From Bacillota bacterium (GTDB lineage Bacteria; Bacillota; Clostridia; Lachnospirales; Lachnospiraceae), in the NCBI GenBank assembly GCA_023420935.1, contig JAEZUR010000128.1:1-32239 (forward strand): a DNA stretch of 32,239 nucleotides, read 5' to 3'. Positions 1 through 8,095 of the stretch are shown piece after piece. The stretch's first letter is position 1. Each line of letters begins with the position of its first letter. The position numbers and the translations under genes were made by a program. The notes below the pieces were generated by a model. The model was given only the letters and a program-made list of their open reading frames with translations, did no database searches and was not told the DNA's origin.

Positions 1-1
1 A

Positions 2-148
2 AATAAGGAGATAAAGTTTGGAGAAAAAACCTCCGATGCTAAAAAAACATTTTGGTTGGAACCAGATATAGAAAAACTAAAAAAACTTGGATTTCAAATG
101 GAAGTAGACTTTTTAAAAGGTATTAATAAAATTATTGAGAATGATTAG
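2..148 (+). CDS. C-terminal fragment of a probable nucleotide-sugar epimerase/dehydratase
   Basis: An open frame enters from the left edge and ends at TAG 146-148, giving about 48 residues. The tail FWLEPDIEKLKKLGF followed by DFLKGINKII resembles the end of short-chain extended epimerases/dehydratases, where a substrate-like residue block is followed by 'K..LGF....F..GI...I'. Only the C-terminus is visible, so neither cofactor site nor substrate can be read. It lies 33 bases upstream of a CDP-glucose 4,6-dehydratase in the same direction, which fits a sugar-nucleotide operon. The family call is inferred from a short tail and context. Confidence 0.4.
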   Translation, partial: NKEIKFGEKTSDAKKTFWLEPDIEKLKKLGFQMEVDFLKGINKIIEND

Positions 149-181
149 TATCAATATATATTTATCTGAAAGGATTAACTA

Positions 182-1252
182 ATGAGTGACGGATTTTGGA
201 AAAACAAAAAAGTACTAATAACTGGACATACAGGATTTAAAGGTTCATGGCTTTCAATTTGGTTAAATAAGCTTGGTGCTGACGTAGTAGGTTATAGTTT
301 AGATCCTTATTCTGATCTTGATAATTTTAATTTGAGTAATATTGGAAACAAGATTACTGATATTAGAGGGGATATTCGAGATTTAGATAATGTTAGAAAA
401 GTATTTGTAAAACACCAACCTGAAATAGTATTTCATTTAGCTGCTCAGCCATTGGTTAGATTATCATATCAGCTTCCAAAAGATACATATGAGACTAATG
501 TTATGGGTACCTTAAATGTAATTGAATGTATTCGAAATACTGAAGAAACAAAAGTTGGTATTATGATTACAACTGATAAATGTTATGATAATAAAGAACA
601 GATATGGGGTTATCGTGAAACAGATCCGTTTGGCGGTTATGATCCATATAGTTCAAGCAAAGCCTGCGCCGAGATTTTAATATCATCTTATCGTAACTCA
701 TTTATGAATCCTAAGGATTATGAGAAGCATGGTAAAGCAATTGCAAGTGTGAGAGCAGGAAACGTCATTGGGGGCGGGGATTGGGCAATAGACAGAATTA
801 TTCCTGACTGTATTAGAGCCTTGGAATCTAACAAACCTATTCAAATTAGATGCCCTAAAGCAGTTAGACCATGGCAGCATGTTTTAGAACCGATATCTGG
901 CTATATGCTATTAGCAGAAAAACTATATGAGAATCCAGTAAAGTATGCAGAAGGTTGGAATTTTGGGCCTGAATACGATTCATTTTCTAATGTTTGGGAT
1001 GTTGCTAAAAAGGTAGTGAAAGAGTATGGAGTTGGTGATATTGAAGATATATCTAATCAAGATAATCCCCATGAGGCTACGTTGTTGTTCTTAGATATAA
1101 CAAAGGCAAAACAAGAATTGGGATGGAGGCCTCAGCTGAATATAGATGAAACAGTCCAATTAACAGTTGATTGGTATAAGAGATATAAAACGGAAAATGT
1201 ATTTGATATCTGTATGGAGCATATAGAACGATTCATGGGAGGATACAAATGA
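182..1252 (+). CDS. rfbG: CDP-glucose 4,6-dehydratase
   Basis: This 356-residue protein of the extended short-chain dehydrogenase/reductase family should convert CDP-glucose to CDP-4-keto-6-deoxyglucose, the entry step to CDP-linked deoxy and branched sugars. The NAD-binding loop GHTGFKGSWL sits near residues 15-24; GFKGSW is characteristic of the CDP-glucose enzymes. The catalytic pair is the Y156/K160 motif YSSSK, with TTDKCY before it. Length is normal for RfbG. The start has an AAAGGA ribosome site at about 171-176. The stop overlaps the next start as ATGA (1249-1252), so it is translationally coupled to legB. Its usual partner, a glucose-1-phosphate cytidylyltransferase (rfbF), is not in the window and may lie to the left. 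Confidence 0.88.
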   Translation: MSDGFWKNKKVLITGHTGFKGSWLSIWLNKLGADVVGYSLDPYSDLDNFNLSNIGNKITDIRGDIRDLDNVRKVFVKHQPEIVFHLAAQPLVRLSYQLPKDTYETNVMGTLNVIECIRNTEETKVGIMITTDKCYDNKEQIWGYRETDPFGGYDPYSSSKACAEILISSYRNSFMNPKDYEKHGKAIASVRAGNVIGGGDWAIDRIIPDCIRALESNKPIQIRCPKAVRPWQHVLEPISGYMLLAEKLYENPVKYAEGWNFGPEYDSFSNVWDVAKKVVKEYGVGDIEDISNQDNPHEATLLFLDITKAKQELGWRPQLNIDETVQLTVDWYKRYKTENVFDICMEHIERFMGGYK

Positions 1253-2226
1253 AAGTATTAGTAACAGGAGCAGATGGTTTTATTGGTAGCCATTTAGTTG
1301 AAAGCTTATTGGAACAGGGTTATGATATAAAAGCCTTTACCTACTATAATTCATTTAACACATGGGGATGGCTTGACACATTTCCAAAGGAAAAACTTAA
1401 TCAGATTGAAATCTTCTCTGGCGATATACGTGATCCAAATGGAGTGTATGAGGCTATGCAGGGTGTAGATCAGGTGTTTCACTTGGCTGCATTGATTGCT
1501 ATACCATTTAGTTATCACTCGCCAGATTCTTATGTTGATACTAATATAAAAGGTACCTTAAATGTACTTCAAGCAGCAAGAAAGTGTGAAACAAGTCGTA
1601 TTCTTGTAACTTCAACATCTGAAGTTTATGGAACAGCTCAATATGTTCCTATTGATGAAAAGCACCCATATCAAGGACAATCCCCTTATTCAGCTACAAA
1701 GATAGGAGCTGATCGTCTTGCTGAAAGCTTTTATCGAAGTTTTAATATGCCAATATCTATAGTAAGACCATTTAATACTTATGGCCCTAGGCAGTCAGCC
1801 AGAGCAGTAATTCCAACTATAATTACACAACTTTTAGCTGGTAAGGAAGTAATTAAATTAGGCTCCTTAACTCCAACTAGAGACTTTAACTATGTGAAAG
1901 ACACAGCGAATGGTTTCATTGAAATATCTAAGTCGGATAAAACGATTGGAGAAGAAATAAATATTGCAACTCAACAGGAAATATCCATAGGTAAATTAGC
2001 AGAAGAAATTATATCTCAAATTAATCCAAATGCTAAAATAGTTTGTGAAGAAGAGAGACTGAGACCTGAGATGAGTGAAGTAAATAGATTATTAGGTGCT
2101 AATGCAAAAATTAAGCAATTGACTAATTGGGCTCCTAATTATTCATTTGAGCAAGGAATTCGCGAAACAATTGAATGGATTAGTAAGAATATGGATGCAT
2201 ATAAAGCAGACATATATAATGTCTAG
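1249..2226 (+). CDS. legB: LegB-type NAD-dependent nucleotide-sugar 4,6-dehydratase
   Basis: This 325-residue extended short-chain dehydrogenase is predicted to start legionaminic acid synthesis by 4,6-dehydration of GDP-N-acetylglucosamine. The Rossmann motif is GADGFIGSH at residues 7-15. STSEVYG precedes the catalytic YSATK (Y147, K151), and RPFNTYGPRQSARAVIP is the substrate-side loop found in LegB proteins. It starts inside the rfbG stop codon and is followed 11 bases later by legC. The specific substrate comes from neighbourhood: the downstream genes supply every later step of the GDP-sugar route. From the protein alone, a related UDP-sugar dehydratase could not be excluded. Confidence 0.85.
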   Translation: MKVLVTGADGFIGSHLVESLLEQGYDIKAFTYYNSFNTWGWLDTFPKEKLNQIEIFSGDIRDPNGVYEAMQGVDQVFHLAALIAIPFSYHSPDSYVDTNIKGTLNVLQAARKCETSRILVTSTSEVYGTAQYVPIDEKHPYQGQSPYSATKIGADRLAESFYRSFNMPISIVRPFNTYGPRQSARAVIPTIITQLLAGKEVIKLGSLTPTRDFNYVKDTANGFIEISKSDKTIGEEINIATQQEISIGKLAEEIISQINPNAKIVCEEERLRPEMSEVNRLLGANAKIKQLTNWAPNYSFEQGIRETIEWISKNMDAYKADIYNV

Positions 2227-2237
2227 GGAGGGATTCT

Positions 2238-3374
2238 ATGGAACAATGGATACCATTGTCAGTTCCCAATTTAAAAGGAAAAGAATTAGAATATGTTACT
2301 CATGCAATAGAAACAGAGTGGGTCTCAACTGCGGGACCTTATATTACTGATTTTGAAAATAGATTAGCGGAATATGTTAGGAGTAAGGGAGCGATTGCTT
2401 GTCAAAGCGGAACTGCTGGTTTACATCTAGCTTTATTAGCATGTGGTGTAGAATCAGGCGACGAGGTTATTGTTCCAACATTAACTTTCATTGCTGCTGT
2501 AAATCCTGTTAAATACATTGGTGCTGAACCAATATTTATGGATTGTGATGACAGTTTAACAATGGATCCAGATAAGCTGGAAGAATTCATAGAGACACAG
2601 TGTTACATAGATAATGAAACACTTATTAATAAAGTTTCTGGAAAACAAATTAAAGCTATGATTGTAGTACATGTCTTTGGAAACATGGCTGACATGGAAC
2701 GAATATGCAATATTGCAGACAAATATCATTTGAAGCTTATTGAGGATGCTACCGAGGCTCTTGGAACTTATTATACTAGTGGGAGATATAAAGGTCATTT
2801 TGCTGGTACAATGGGGGATATTGGTGTATTTTCTTTTAATGGTAATAAAATTATTACTACAGGCGGCGGAGGAATGATTGTCACTAATAATATTAAGTAT
2901 TTAGAATACTGTAGATATTTATCCACTCAGGCGAAAAATGATACACTATACTTTATTCATGATGAAATTGGATATAACTACAGGATGACCAATCTTCAGG
3001 CAGCATTGGGACTTGCACAAATAGAGCAGTTGGAAGAGTTTATTCAGATTAAGAAAGATAATTATATTCTCTATAAACAACTTGGTCTAGAACTTGTAGA
3101 TTTTAGACAAGATATTAGGCCTAATTATTGGTTTTATTCTTTGATAACTGATTCTAGAGACTCTCTTTTAAACTATTTGGAAGATCATAAGATCCAGACA
3201 CGACCAATATGGAAATTAATTCATTTGCTAAAACCATACGAAAACAATCAGAAATATAAAATAGAGAAAGCAATACACTATTATGAACATGTACTTAATA
3301 TACCGTGCAGTTCTAATCTAATGAAAGAAAATGTTTATGACGTGGTTAATGCTATTAGTAGATATATGGAATGA
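2238..3374 (+). CDS. legC: LegC-family PLP-dependent sugar 4-aminotransferase
   Basis: This 378-residue DegT/DnrJ/EryC1-type aminotransferase should add an amino group at C4 of the 4-keto-6-deoxy sugar made by LegB, using pyridoxal phosphate. The start of the fold shows CQSGTAGLHLALLACGV, the cofactor phosphate-binding region. The aspartate near IEDATEALG is the pyridine-contacting residue. The PLP lysine is K204 in FSFNGNKIITTGGGG. The long loop between CDDSLTMDPDKLEEF and the central domain matches LegC proteins rather than shorter ArnB/PseC relatives. A GGAGGGA ribosome site at 2226-2232 supports the start. It sits in a same-direction run between legB and ptmE. Confidence 0.87.
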   Translation: MEQWIPLSVPNLKGKELEYVTHAIETEWVSTAGPYITDFENRLAEYVRSKGAIACQSGTAGLHLALLACGVESGDEVIVPTLTFIAAVNPVKYIGAEPIFMDCDDSLTMDPDKLEEFIETQCYIDNETLINKVSGKQIKAMIVVHVFGNMADMERICNIADKYHLKLIEDATEALGTYYTSGRYKGHFAGTMGDIGVFSFNGNKIITTGGGGMIVTNNIKYLEYCRYLSTQAKNDTLYFIHDEIGYNYRMTNLQAALGLAQIEQLEEFIQIKKDNYILYKQLGLELVDFRQDIRPNYWFYSLITDSRDSLLNYLEDHKIQTRPIWKLIHLLKPYENNQKYKIEKAIHYYEHVLNIPCSSNLMKENVYDVVNAISRYME

Positions 3375-3435
3375 TAAATATATTGAGAGGATTTATAGAT
3401 TTAAAATATAAACAGAAATAGAAAGGGGGAGCCAA

Positions 3436-4488
3436 ATGGACTTAAAAGATTTTATGATTACAGAAGATAATTCTGTAATTGATGTGATGAAAGTGATTGA
3501 TAAGAATGCAAAAGGTATTGCTTTTGTCTGTAAGGATAAAAAATTGCAGGCAGTAGTTACAGATGGTGACATCAGAAGATTTATTCTTAAGAATGGAGAT
3601 CTGAAAGATCCAATTAAGCACATTGCTAATTACTCCCCTAAATATATTACCAATGAAGCGGATATTGACTATAAGGAATTTATGAAGCAATATGGAATTA
3701 CAGCTGTTCCTATTGTAAATAAGAAAATGAAAATTATTTCGATTCGATTTCTATATGATAATTATGCATTAAGAAATATAGAGCTGAAGGCTCCTGTAGT
3801 CATTATGGCAGGAGGAAAGGGAACCAGGCTTTATCCTTATACACAGATCCTTCCGAAACCACTTATACCAGTTGGAGAAAAAACTATAACAGAACATATT
3901 ATGGATCATTTTGAAGTATTTGGATGTAGGCATTTTGATATGATCGTAAATTATAAAAAGAATTTTATCAAATCCTTTTTTCTTGATAATGAACAGAAAC
4001 GAGATGTTAGCTTTGTAGATGAAACAGAGTTTCTTGGAACCGGTGGTGGACTTAAGCTTCTGGAGGGTAAATATACGGATTCGTTTTTTGTAACAAATTG
4101 TGATATAATAGTTGAAGAAGATTATTCAGAAATTATAAAATATCATAAGAATGAAGGTAACATAATTACCATAGTGTCTGCTATGAAACATGTTACGATA
4201 CCTTATGGAACTATTGAGGTTTCTCAAGAGGGACAAGTATTAAAACTGAATGAAAAGCCAAGCTATTCCTTTTTAACAAATACTGGGTTATATGTATTAG
4301 AACCAAGGTTTTTGGATTTAATACCAAAGGATACTTTTATCCATATCACTGATATCATACAAGATTGTATTGATTCTGGTGAAAAGGTTGGTATTTATCC
4401 TATAAGTGAATATGCTTGGATGGATATGGGGCAGATGGAGGAATTGGAGAAAATGAGGGAAAGGCTTGGTGCAGATGGAAGAGGCTAA
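3436..4488 (+). CDS. ptmE: CBS-domain glucosamine-1-phosphate guanylyltransferase (PtmE-like)
   Basis: This 350-residue fusion has a CBS pair at about residues 1-115 (ITEDNSVIDVMKVIDKN and AVVTDGDIRRF are typical) followed by a nucleotidyltransferase. The pyrophosphorylase signature MAGGKGTRLYPYTQILPKPL begins at residue 124, and the active-site region TNCDIIVEEDY lies further on. In Campylobacter, the same CBS-plus-transferase layout defines PtmE, which makes GDP-glucosamine and so feeds GDP-GlcNAc into the legionaminic pathway. Its place between legC and legH supports that assignment. The CBS pair may sense adenine nucleotides, but no ligand can be read here. The GAAAGGGGGA ribosome site at 3420-3429 fixes the start. 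Confidence 0.82.
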   Translation: MDLKDFMITEDNSVIDVMKVIDKNAKGIAFVCKDKKLQAVVTDGDIRRFILKNGDLKDPIKHIANYSPKYITNEADIDYKEFMKQYGITAVPIVNKKMKIISIRFLYDNYALRNIELKAPVVIMAGGKGTRLYPYTQILPKPLIPVGEKTITEHIMDHFEVFGCRHFDMIVNYKKNFIKSFFLDNEQKRDVSFVDETEFLGTGGGLKLLEGKYTDSFFVTNCDIIVEEDYSEIIKYHKNEGNIITIVSAMKHVTIPYGTIEVSQEGQVLKLNEKPSYSFLTNTGLYVLEPRFLDLIPKDTFIHITDIIQDCIDSGEKVGIYPISEYAWMDMGQMEELEKMRERLGADGRG

Positions 4489-5137
4489 AGGGATTTTATT
4501 ACTTGGAGCTGGTGGACATTGTCTTTCGGTATTAGATTCTTTATTATCCTCTTATCACTATAATAAGGTTGGTATTGTAGATCGAAAAGATAAAAGGGAT
4601 TTTATAAGTCAAGGGCAAGAAAATGTTATTCTACGTCAACCAATAGTTGGGTCAGACGAAGATTTAGAACACTTATTCTTGGAAGGATACCAATATGCAT
4701 TTGTAACTGTTGGAAGTATTGGAAATGTTACTCTGAGAGAAAGTCTATATAGAAGATTAAAAGAAATAGGTTTTATAATTCCTAATATAATTGATAAAAC
4801 AAGTATTATTAGTGATAATGTTGAGCTTGGAGAGGGAATATTTATTGCTAAGAATTCTGTTATTAATGCAGGTACCTGTATTGGTAATCTAGCAATTATT
4901 AATACCTCTAGTACAATTGAACATGAGTGCTATATTGAAGACCTGGTTCATATTGCACCAGGTTGTGTATTGTGTGGTAATGTAAAGGTTCATAATAAAA
5001 CACATATAGGTGCAGGGAGCGTTGTGAAACAAGGAGTTAGTATAGGATCCAACACAATGATAGGCATGGGAAGTATAGTTTTATCAGATATTAATAGTAA
5101 CACTAAAGCATATGGGAATCCGTGTAGAGAGGTATAA
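4475..5137 (+). CDS. legH: NeuD/LegH-type sugar N-acetyltransferase
   Basis: This protein of about 220 residues has an N-terminal nucleotide-binding-like segment (GILLLGAGGHCLSVLDSL) and a C-terminal left-handed beta helix. The helix is shown by hexapeptide repeats such as GEGIFIAKNSVINAGTCIG and GNVKVHNKTHIGAGSVV. It should acetylate the C4 amino group of the GDP-linked sugar from LegC with acetyl-CoA. H153-region residues in TIEHECYIED fit the catalytic histidine seen in PglD/NeuD proteins. I chose ATG 4475 over an in-frame TTG at 4466, which sits directly on the purine-rich GGGAAAGG site. The gene overlaps the end of ptmE by 14 bases. Confidence 0.82.
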   Translation: MEEAKGILLLGAGGHCLSVLDSLLSSYHYNKVGIVDRKDKRDFISQGQENVILRQPIVGSDEDLEHLFLEGYQYAFVTVGSIGNVTLRESLYRRLKEIGFIIPNIIDKTSIISDNVELGEGIFIAKNSVINAGTCIGNLAIINTSSTIEHECYIEDLVHIAPGCVLCGNVKVHNKTHIGAGSVVKQGVSIGSNTMIGMGSIVLSDINSNTKAYGNPCREV

Positions 5138-5138
5138 T

Positions 5139-6137
5139 ATGGAAAAGGTATATATAATTGCTGAAGCTGGAGTGAATCATAATGGTGACTTTGCTTTAGC
5201 AAAAAAAATGATTGTTGAAGCAAAGAAAGCTGGTGTCGATGCAGTTAAATTTCAGACGTTTCAGTCAGAAAATCTGGTATCTAAATATGCAAAGAAAGCT
5301 GAATATCAGTTGAAAACAACAGGTAAGTCAGAAACTCAGTTAGATATGCTGAAGAAATTAGAACTTTCATATGAACAATTTAAGCAATTACAAGAATATT
5401 CCAGACAAATTGACATTGATTTTATATCAACACCGTTTGATGAAGATAGCATAGACTTCTTACAATCGCTCCATATGCCTTTTTGGAAGATTCCATCTGG
5501 TGAAATAACCAATCTACCTTATTTAATGAAAATAGAGAAGACAAAGCAGCCAATTATATTATCCACGGGAATGTGTACTTTGGATGACATTCAGGCTGCC
5601 TTAAATATATTTAGTACGTATGAAAATGATCAAATAACATTGTTGCATTGTAATACGGAATATCCAACTCCATATCAGGATGTTAATCTCTTTGCTATGA
5701 AAACCTTGAGAGATAAATTACATGTAAAGGTAGGTTATTCAGATCATACACAGGGAATAGAGGTTGCAATAGCAGCTGTTGCATTGGGAGCTACAGTAAT
5801 TGAAAAGCATTTTACTTTGGATAAATCAATGAATGGCCCCGATCATAAAGCCAGTCTTGAACCAGAGGAATTGAAGAATATGGTTGATGCTATTAGAAAT
5901 GTTGAAAAGTCTTTGGGAGACACGGTTAAAATTCCTACAGAATCTGAACGAAAAAATATAGCTATAGCTAGAAAAAGTATAGTAGCCAAAAAACCAATAA
6001 AAAAAGGCGAGTTGTTTACTGATGAGAATTTAACGACGAAAAGGCCAGGTAATGGTATATCTCCAATGGAATGGTATACTGTTGTAGGTAAAATTGCTAA
6101 AACAGATTTTGATACTGATGAATTAATACAAGTATAA
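5139..6137 (+). CDS. legI: N,N'-diacetyllegionaminic acid synthase (NeuB family)
   Basis: This 332-residue NeuB-type synthase should condense phosphoenolpyruvate with 2,4-diacetamido-2,4,6-trideoxymannose to form N,N'-diacetyllegionaminic acid. The N-terminal TIM barrel opens with YIIAEAGVNHNGD, followed by DAVKFQTFQSE, STPFDEDSIDFL and GYSDHT; HFTLDKSMNGPDHKASL carries metal and substrate ligands. The C-terminal 60-70 residues (ARKSIVAKKPIKKGELFT onward) form the SAF/antifreeze-like domain that caps the active site. ATG 5139 follows AGAGAGGT and begins one base after the legH stop; an earlier ATG at 5112 lies inside legH and lacks such a site. The substrate is assigned from the neighbouring genes. 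Confidence 0.88.
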   Translation: MEKVYIIAEAGVNHNGDFALAKKMIVEAKKAGVDAVKFQTFQSENLVSKYAKKAEYQLKTTGKSETQLDMLKKLELSYEQFKQLQEYSRQIDIDFISTPFDEDSIDFLQSLHMPFWKIPSGEITNLPYLMKIEKTKQPIILSTGMCTLDDIQAALNIFSTYENDQITLLHCNTEYPTPYQDVNLFAMKTLRDKLHVKVGYSDHTQGIEVAIAAVALGATVIEKHFTLDKSMNGPDHKASLEPEELKNMVDAIRNVEKSLGDTVKIPTESERKNIAIARKSIVAKKPIKKGELFTDENLTTKRPGNGISPMEWYTVVGKIAKTDFDTDELIQV

Positions 6138-6190
6138 AAGACAGAACTGGGTAATTAATTACTAGTTTATATTTAACAGGACGGTTGAAA

Positions 6191-7363
6191 ATGAAAAAAA
6201 TCATAAGTGTTTTAACTGCAACAAGAGCAGAATATGGTTTACTTAAGCCTCTTATAACAAAATTATATAATATTAATGAGTTTGATGTGAGAATTGTTGC
6301 TACAGGTATGCATCTTTCTGAAGAATTTGGTTTCACATACAAAGAAATTGAACAGGATGGTTTTAGTATTGATAAAAAAATTGAAATTTTACACGCGTCT
6401 GACACTAATGTAGGTATCTCTAAAACTATGGGTAGTGCACTGACTTATTTTTCTGAATATTTTGAAAATTTAAAACCAGATATTTTGATAGTTCTTGGAG
6501 ATCGATATGAAACATTGGCTGTGTGTTGTGCCGCTATGAATGCTAGAATTCCAATAGCTCATCTATACGGAGGAGAAACAACGGAAGGAGCTATTGACGA
6601 ATGTATCAGACATGCCATTACCAAAATGAGTTATTTACATTTTACCAGTACAAGTGTTTATCGAAAAAGGGTAATACAATTAGGAGAGGCACCTGAAAGA
6701 GTTTATCACGTGGGTTCCTTAGGAATTGAAAATATTCGAAATACTAGATTTTTAACAATAGATGAATTAGAAAATAGCATATCGTTTCAGTTAAATCAAC
6801 CTTATGGAATAGTAACCTTTCATCCTGTAACTTTAGAAGAAGATCAGGCGCAAGAACAGGTTAGAGCATTATTAAATGCTATGGATAAAAATAGAGATAT
6901 GATTTTTATTATTACTAAGTCTAATGCAGATACGAATGGTAGAATGATAAATAAACTTCTTGATGAATATGCTGTTAGTCATAAAAATGTTGTTATTTTT
7001 ACTTCCTTAGGTATGCTAAGATATCTGAGTGCCCTAAAATATTGCTCCATGGTGATTGGTAATTCCTCCAGCGGAATAATTGAAGCGCCATCTTTTGGAG
7101 TACCTACAATTAATATTGGAGATAGACAAAAGGGAAGAATACAATGCAATTCTATTATAAATTGTGAACCGGAAGAAGAAGCGATTGACCAAAGTATAAA
7201 ACTTGCTTTAGACGAAGAATTTTATACAAAAGCGAGAAATGTAACTAATCCATATGAAGCAAATAATACATCTGATAATATAGTTAGTGTTCTTTATGAT
7301 TATTTAATTTATAATAAGATTAATTTAAAGAAACAATTTTATAATATCGACTTTAGTTTATAA
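6191..7363 (+). CDS. legG: Hydrolysing nucleotide-sugar 2-epimerase (NeuC/LegG)
   Basis: This protein of about 390 residues belongs to the UDP-GlcNAc 2-epimerase fold, hydrolysing branch. It should release GDP and invert C2 to give free 2,4-diacetamido-2,4,6-trideoxymannose for LegI. Family marks are TATRAEYGLLKPL at the N-terminus, LGDRYETLAVCCAA, AHLYGGETTEGAIDE, the TFHPVTLEED loop and GNSSSGIIEAPSFGVPTINIG near the C-terminus, which binds the nucleotide. ATG 6191 is preferred to TTG 6185 because AGGACGG at 6178-6184 is correctly spaced for it. The last roughly 15 residues are Asn/Lys/Phe-rich and probably disordered. Confidence 0.87.
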   Translation: MKKIISVLTATRAEYGLLKPLITKLYNINEFDVRIVATGMHLSEEFGFTYKEIEQDGFSIDKKIEILHASDTNVGISKTMGSALTYFSEYFENLKPDILIVLGDRYETLAVCCAAMNARIPIAHLYGGETTEGAIDECIRHAITKMSYLHFTSTSVYRKRVIQLGEAPERVYHVGSLGIENIRNTRFLTIDELENSISFQLNQPYGIVTFHPVTLEEDQAQEQVRALLNAMDKNRDMIFIITKSNADTNGRMINKLLDEYAVSHKNVVIFTSLGMLRYLSALKYCSMVIGNSSSGIIEAPSFGVPTINIGDRQKGRIQCNSIINCEPEEEAIDQSIKLALDEEFYTKARNVTNPYEANNTSDNIVSVLYDYLIYNKINLKKQFYNIDFSL

Positions 7364-7391
7364 CAATAAGCAATTAGGAGGGGAAGCATTT

Positions 7392-8078
7392 ATGAAAAAT
7401 CTCGCTATTATTCCTGCTAGAAGCGGATCCAAAGGTCTAAAAGATAAAAACATAAAGTTATTGAATGGAAAGCCACTGCTTAGATATGCTATTGAAGCTG
7501 CAAATCAATCTGATATATTTGATGAAATTTATGTTTCTACAGATTCTATTGAGTATGCAGAGATTGCTATGCAATCAGGTGCTAGTGTTCCATTTTTAAG
7601 AGATGAAAATAATGCAACGGATATTGCATCTTCGTGGGATGTTGTGAGAGAGGCTATAAATAAATATCAAACAATTGGAAAAACTTTTGATATGGTGTGT
7701 CTACTACAACCTACAACACCTCTTAGAAATGCAAATGATATAAAAAATGCTTATGCACTGATGAAAAGTAAGCAGGCAAAAAGTATTGTGAGTGTCTGTG
7801 AAGCAGATCATTCACCTTTATGGTATAATACCTTACCAGAAGATTTTAATATGAAAGACTTTATACGTAAAGAGGTTGCATGTCTTCCTCGACAACAGCT
7901 TAGTACTTATTATAGAATAAATGGTGCTATTTATATGATAGAAACGGAGCATTTATTAACAGAAAGTAGTATTTATGAACATGGTTGCTTTGCATACCTA
8001 ATGGATAAAAAAAGATCGGTTGATATTGATGATGATTTTGACTTTTGGTTAGCCGAAAAGATTATGGAAGTCTTATAA
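7392..8078 (+). CDS. legF: CMP-N,N'-diacetyllegionaminic acid synthetase
   Basis: This 228-residue cytidylyltransferase of the NeuA/KdsB family should activate legionaminic acid with CTP, giving the donor used by the glycosyltransferase. The nucleotide-binding motif IIPARSGSKGLKDKN is at residues 5-19, LLQPTTPLRN lies near the middle, and SVDIDDDFDF near the C-terminus supplies metal-binding aspartates. Length is typical for single-domain CMP-nonulosonate synthetases. GGAGGGG at 7377-7383 serves the ATG. It is the last biosynthetic gene and is followed directly by the Maf-family gene, which would use its product. Confidence 0.88.
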   Translation: MKNLAIIPARSGSKGLKDKNIKLLNGKPLLRYAIEAANQSDIFDEIYVSTDSIEYAEIAMQSGASVPFLRDENNATDIASSWDVVREAINKYQTIGKTFDMVCLLQPTTPLRNANDIKNAYALMKSKQAKSIVSVCEADHSPLWYNTLPEDFNMKDFIRKEVACLPRQQLSTYYRINGAIYMIETEHLLTESSIYEHGCFAYLMDKKRSVDIDDDFDFWLAEKIMEVL

Positions 8079-8095
8079 AAGATGGGAGTAAAGTT

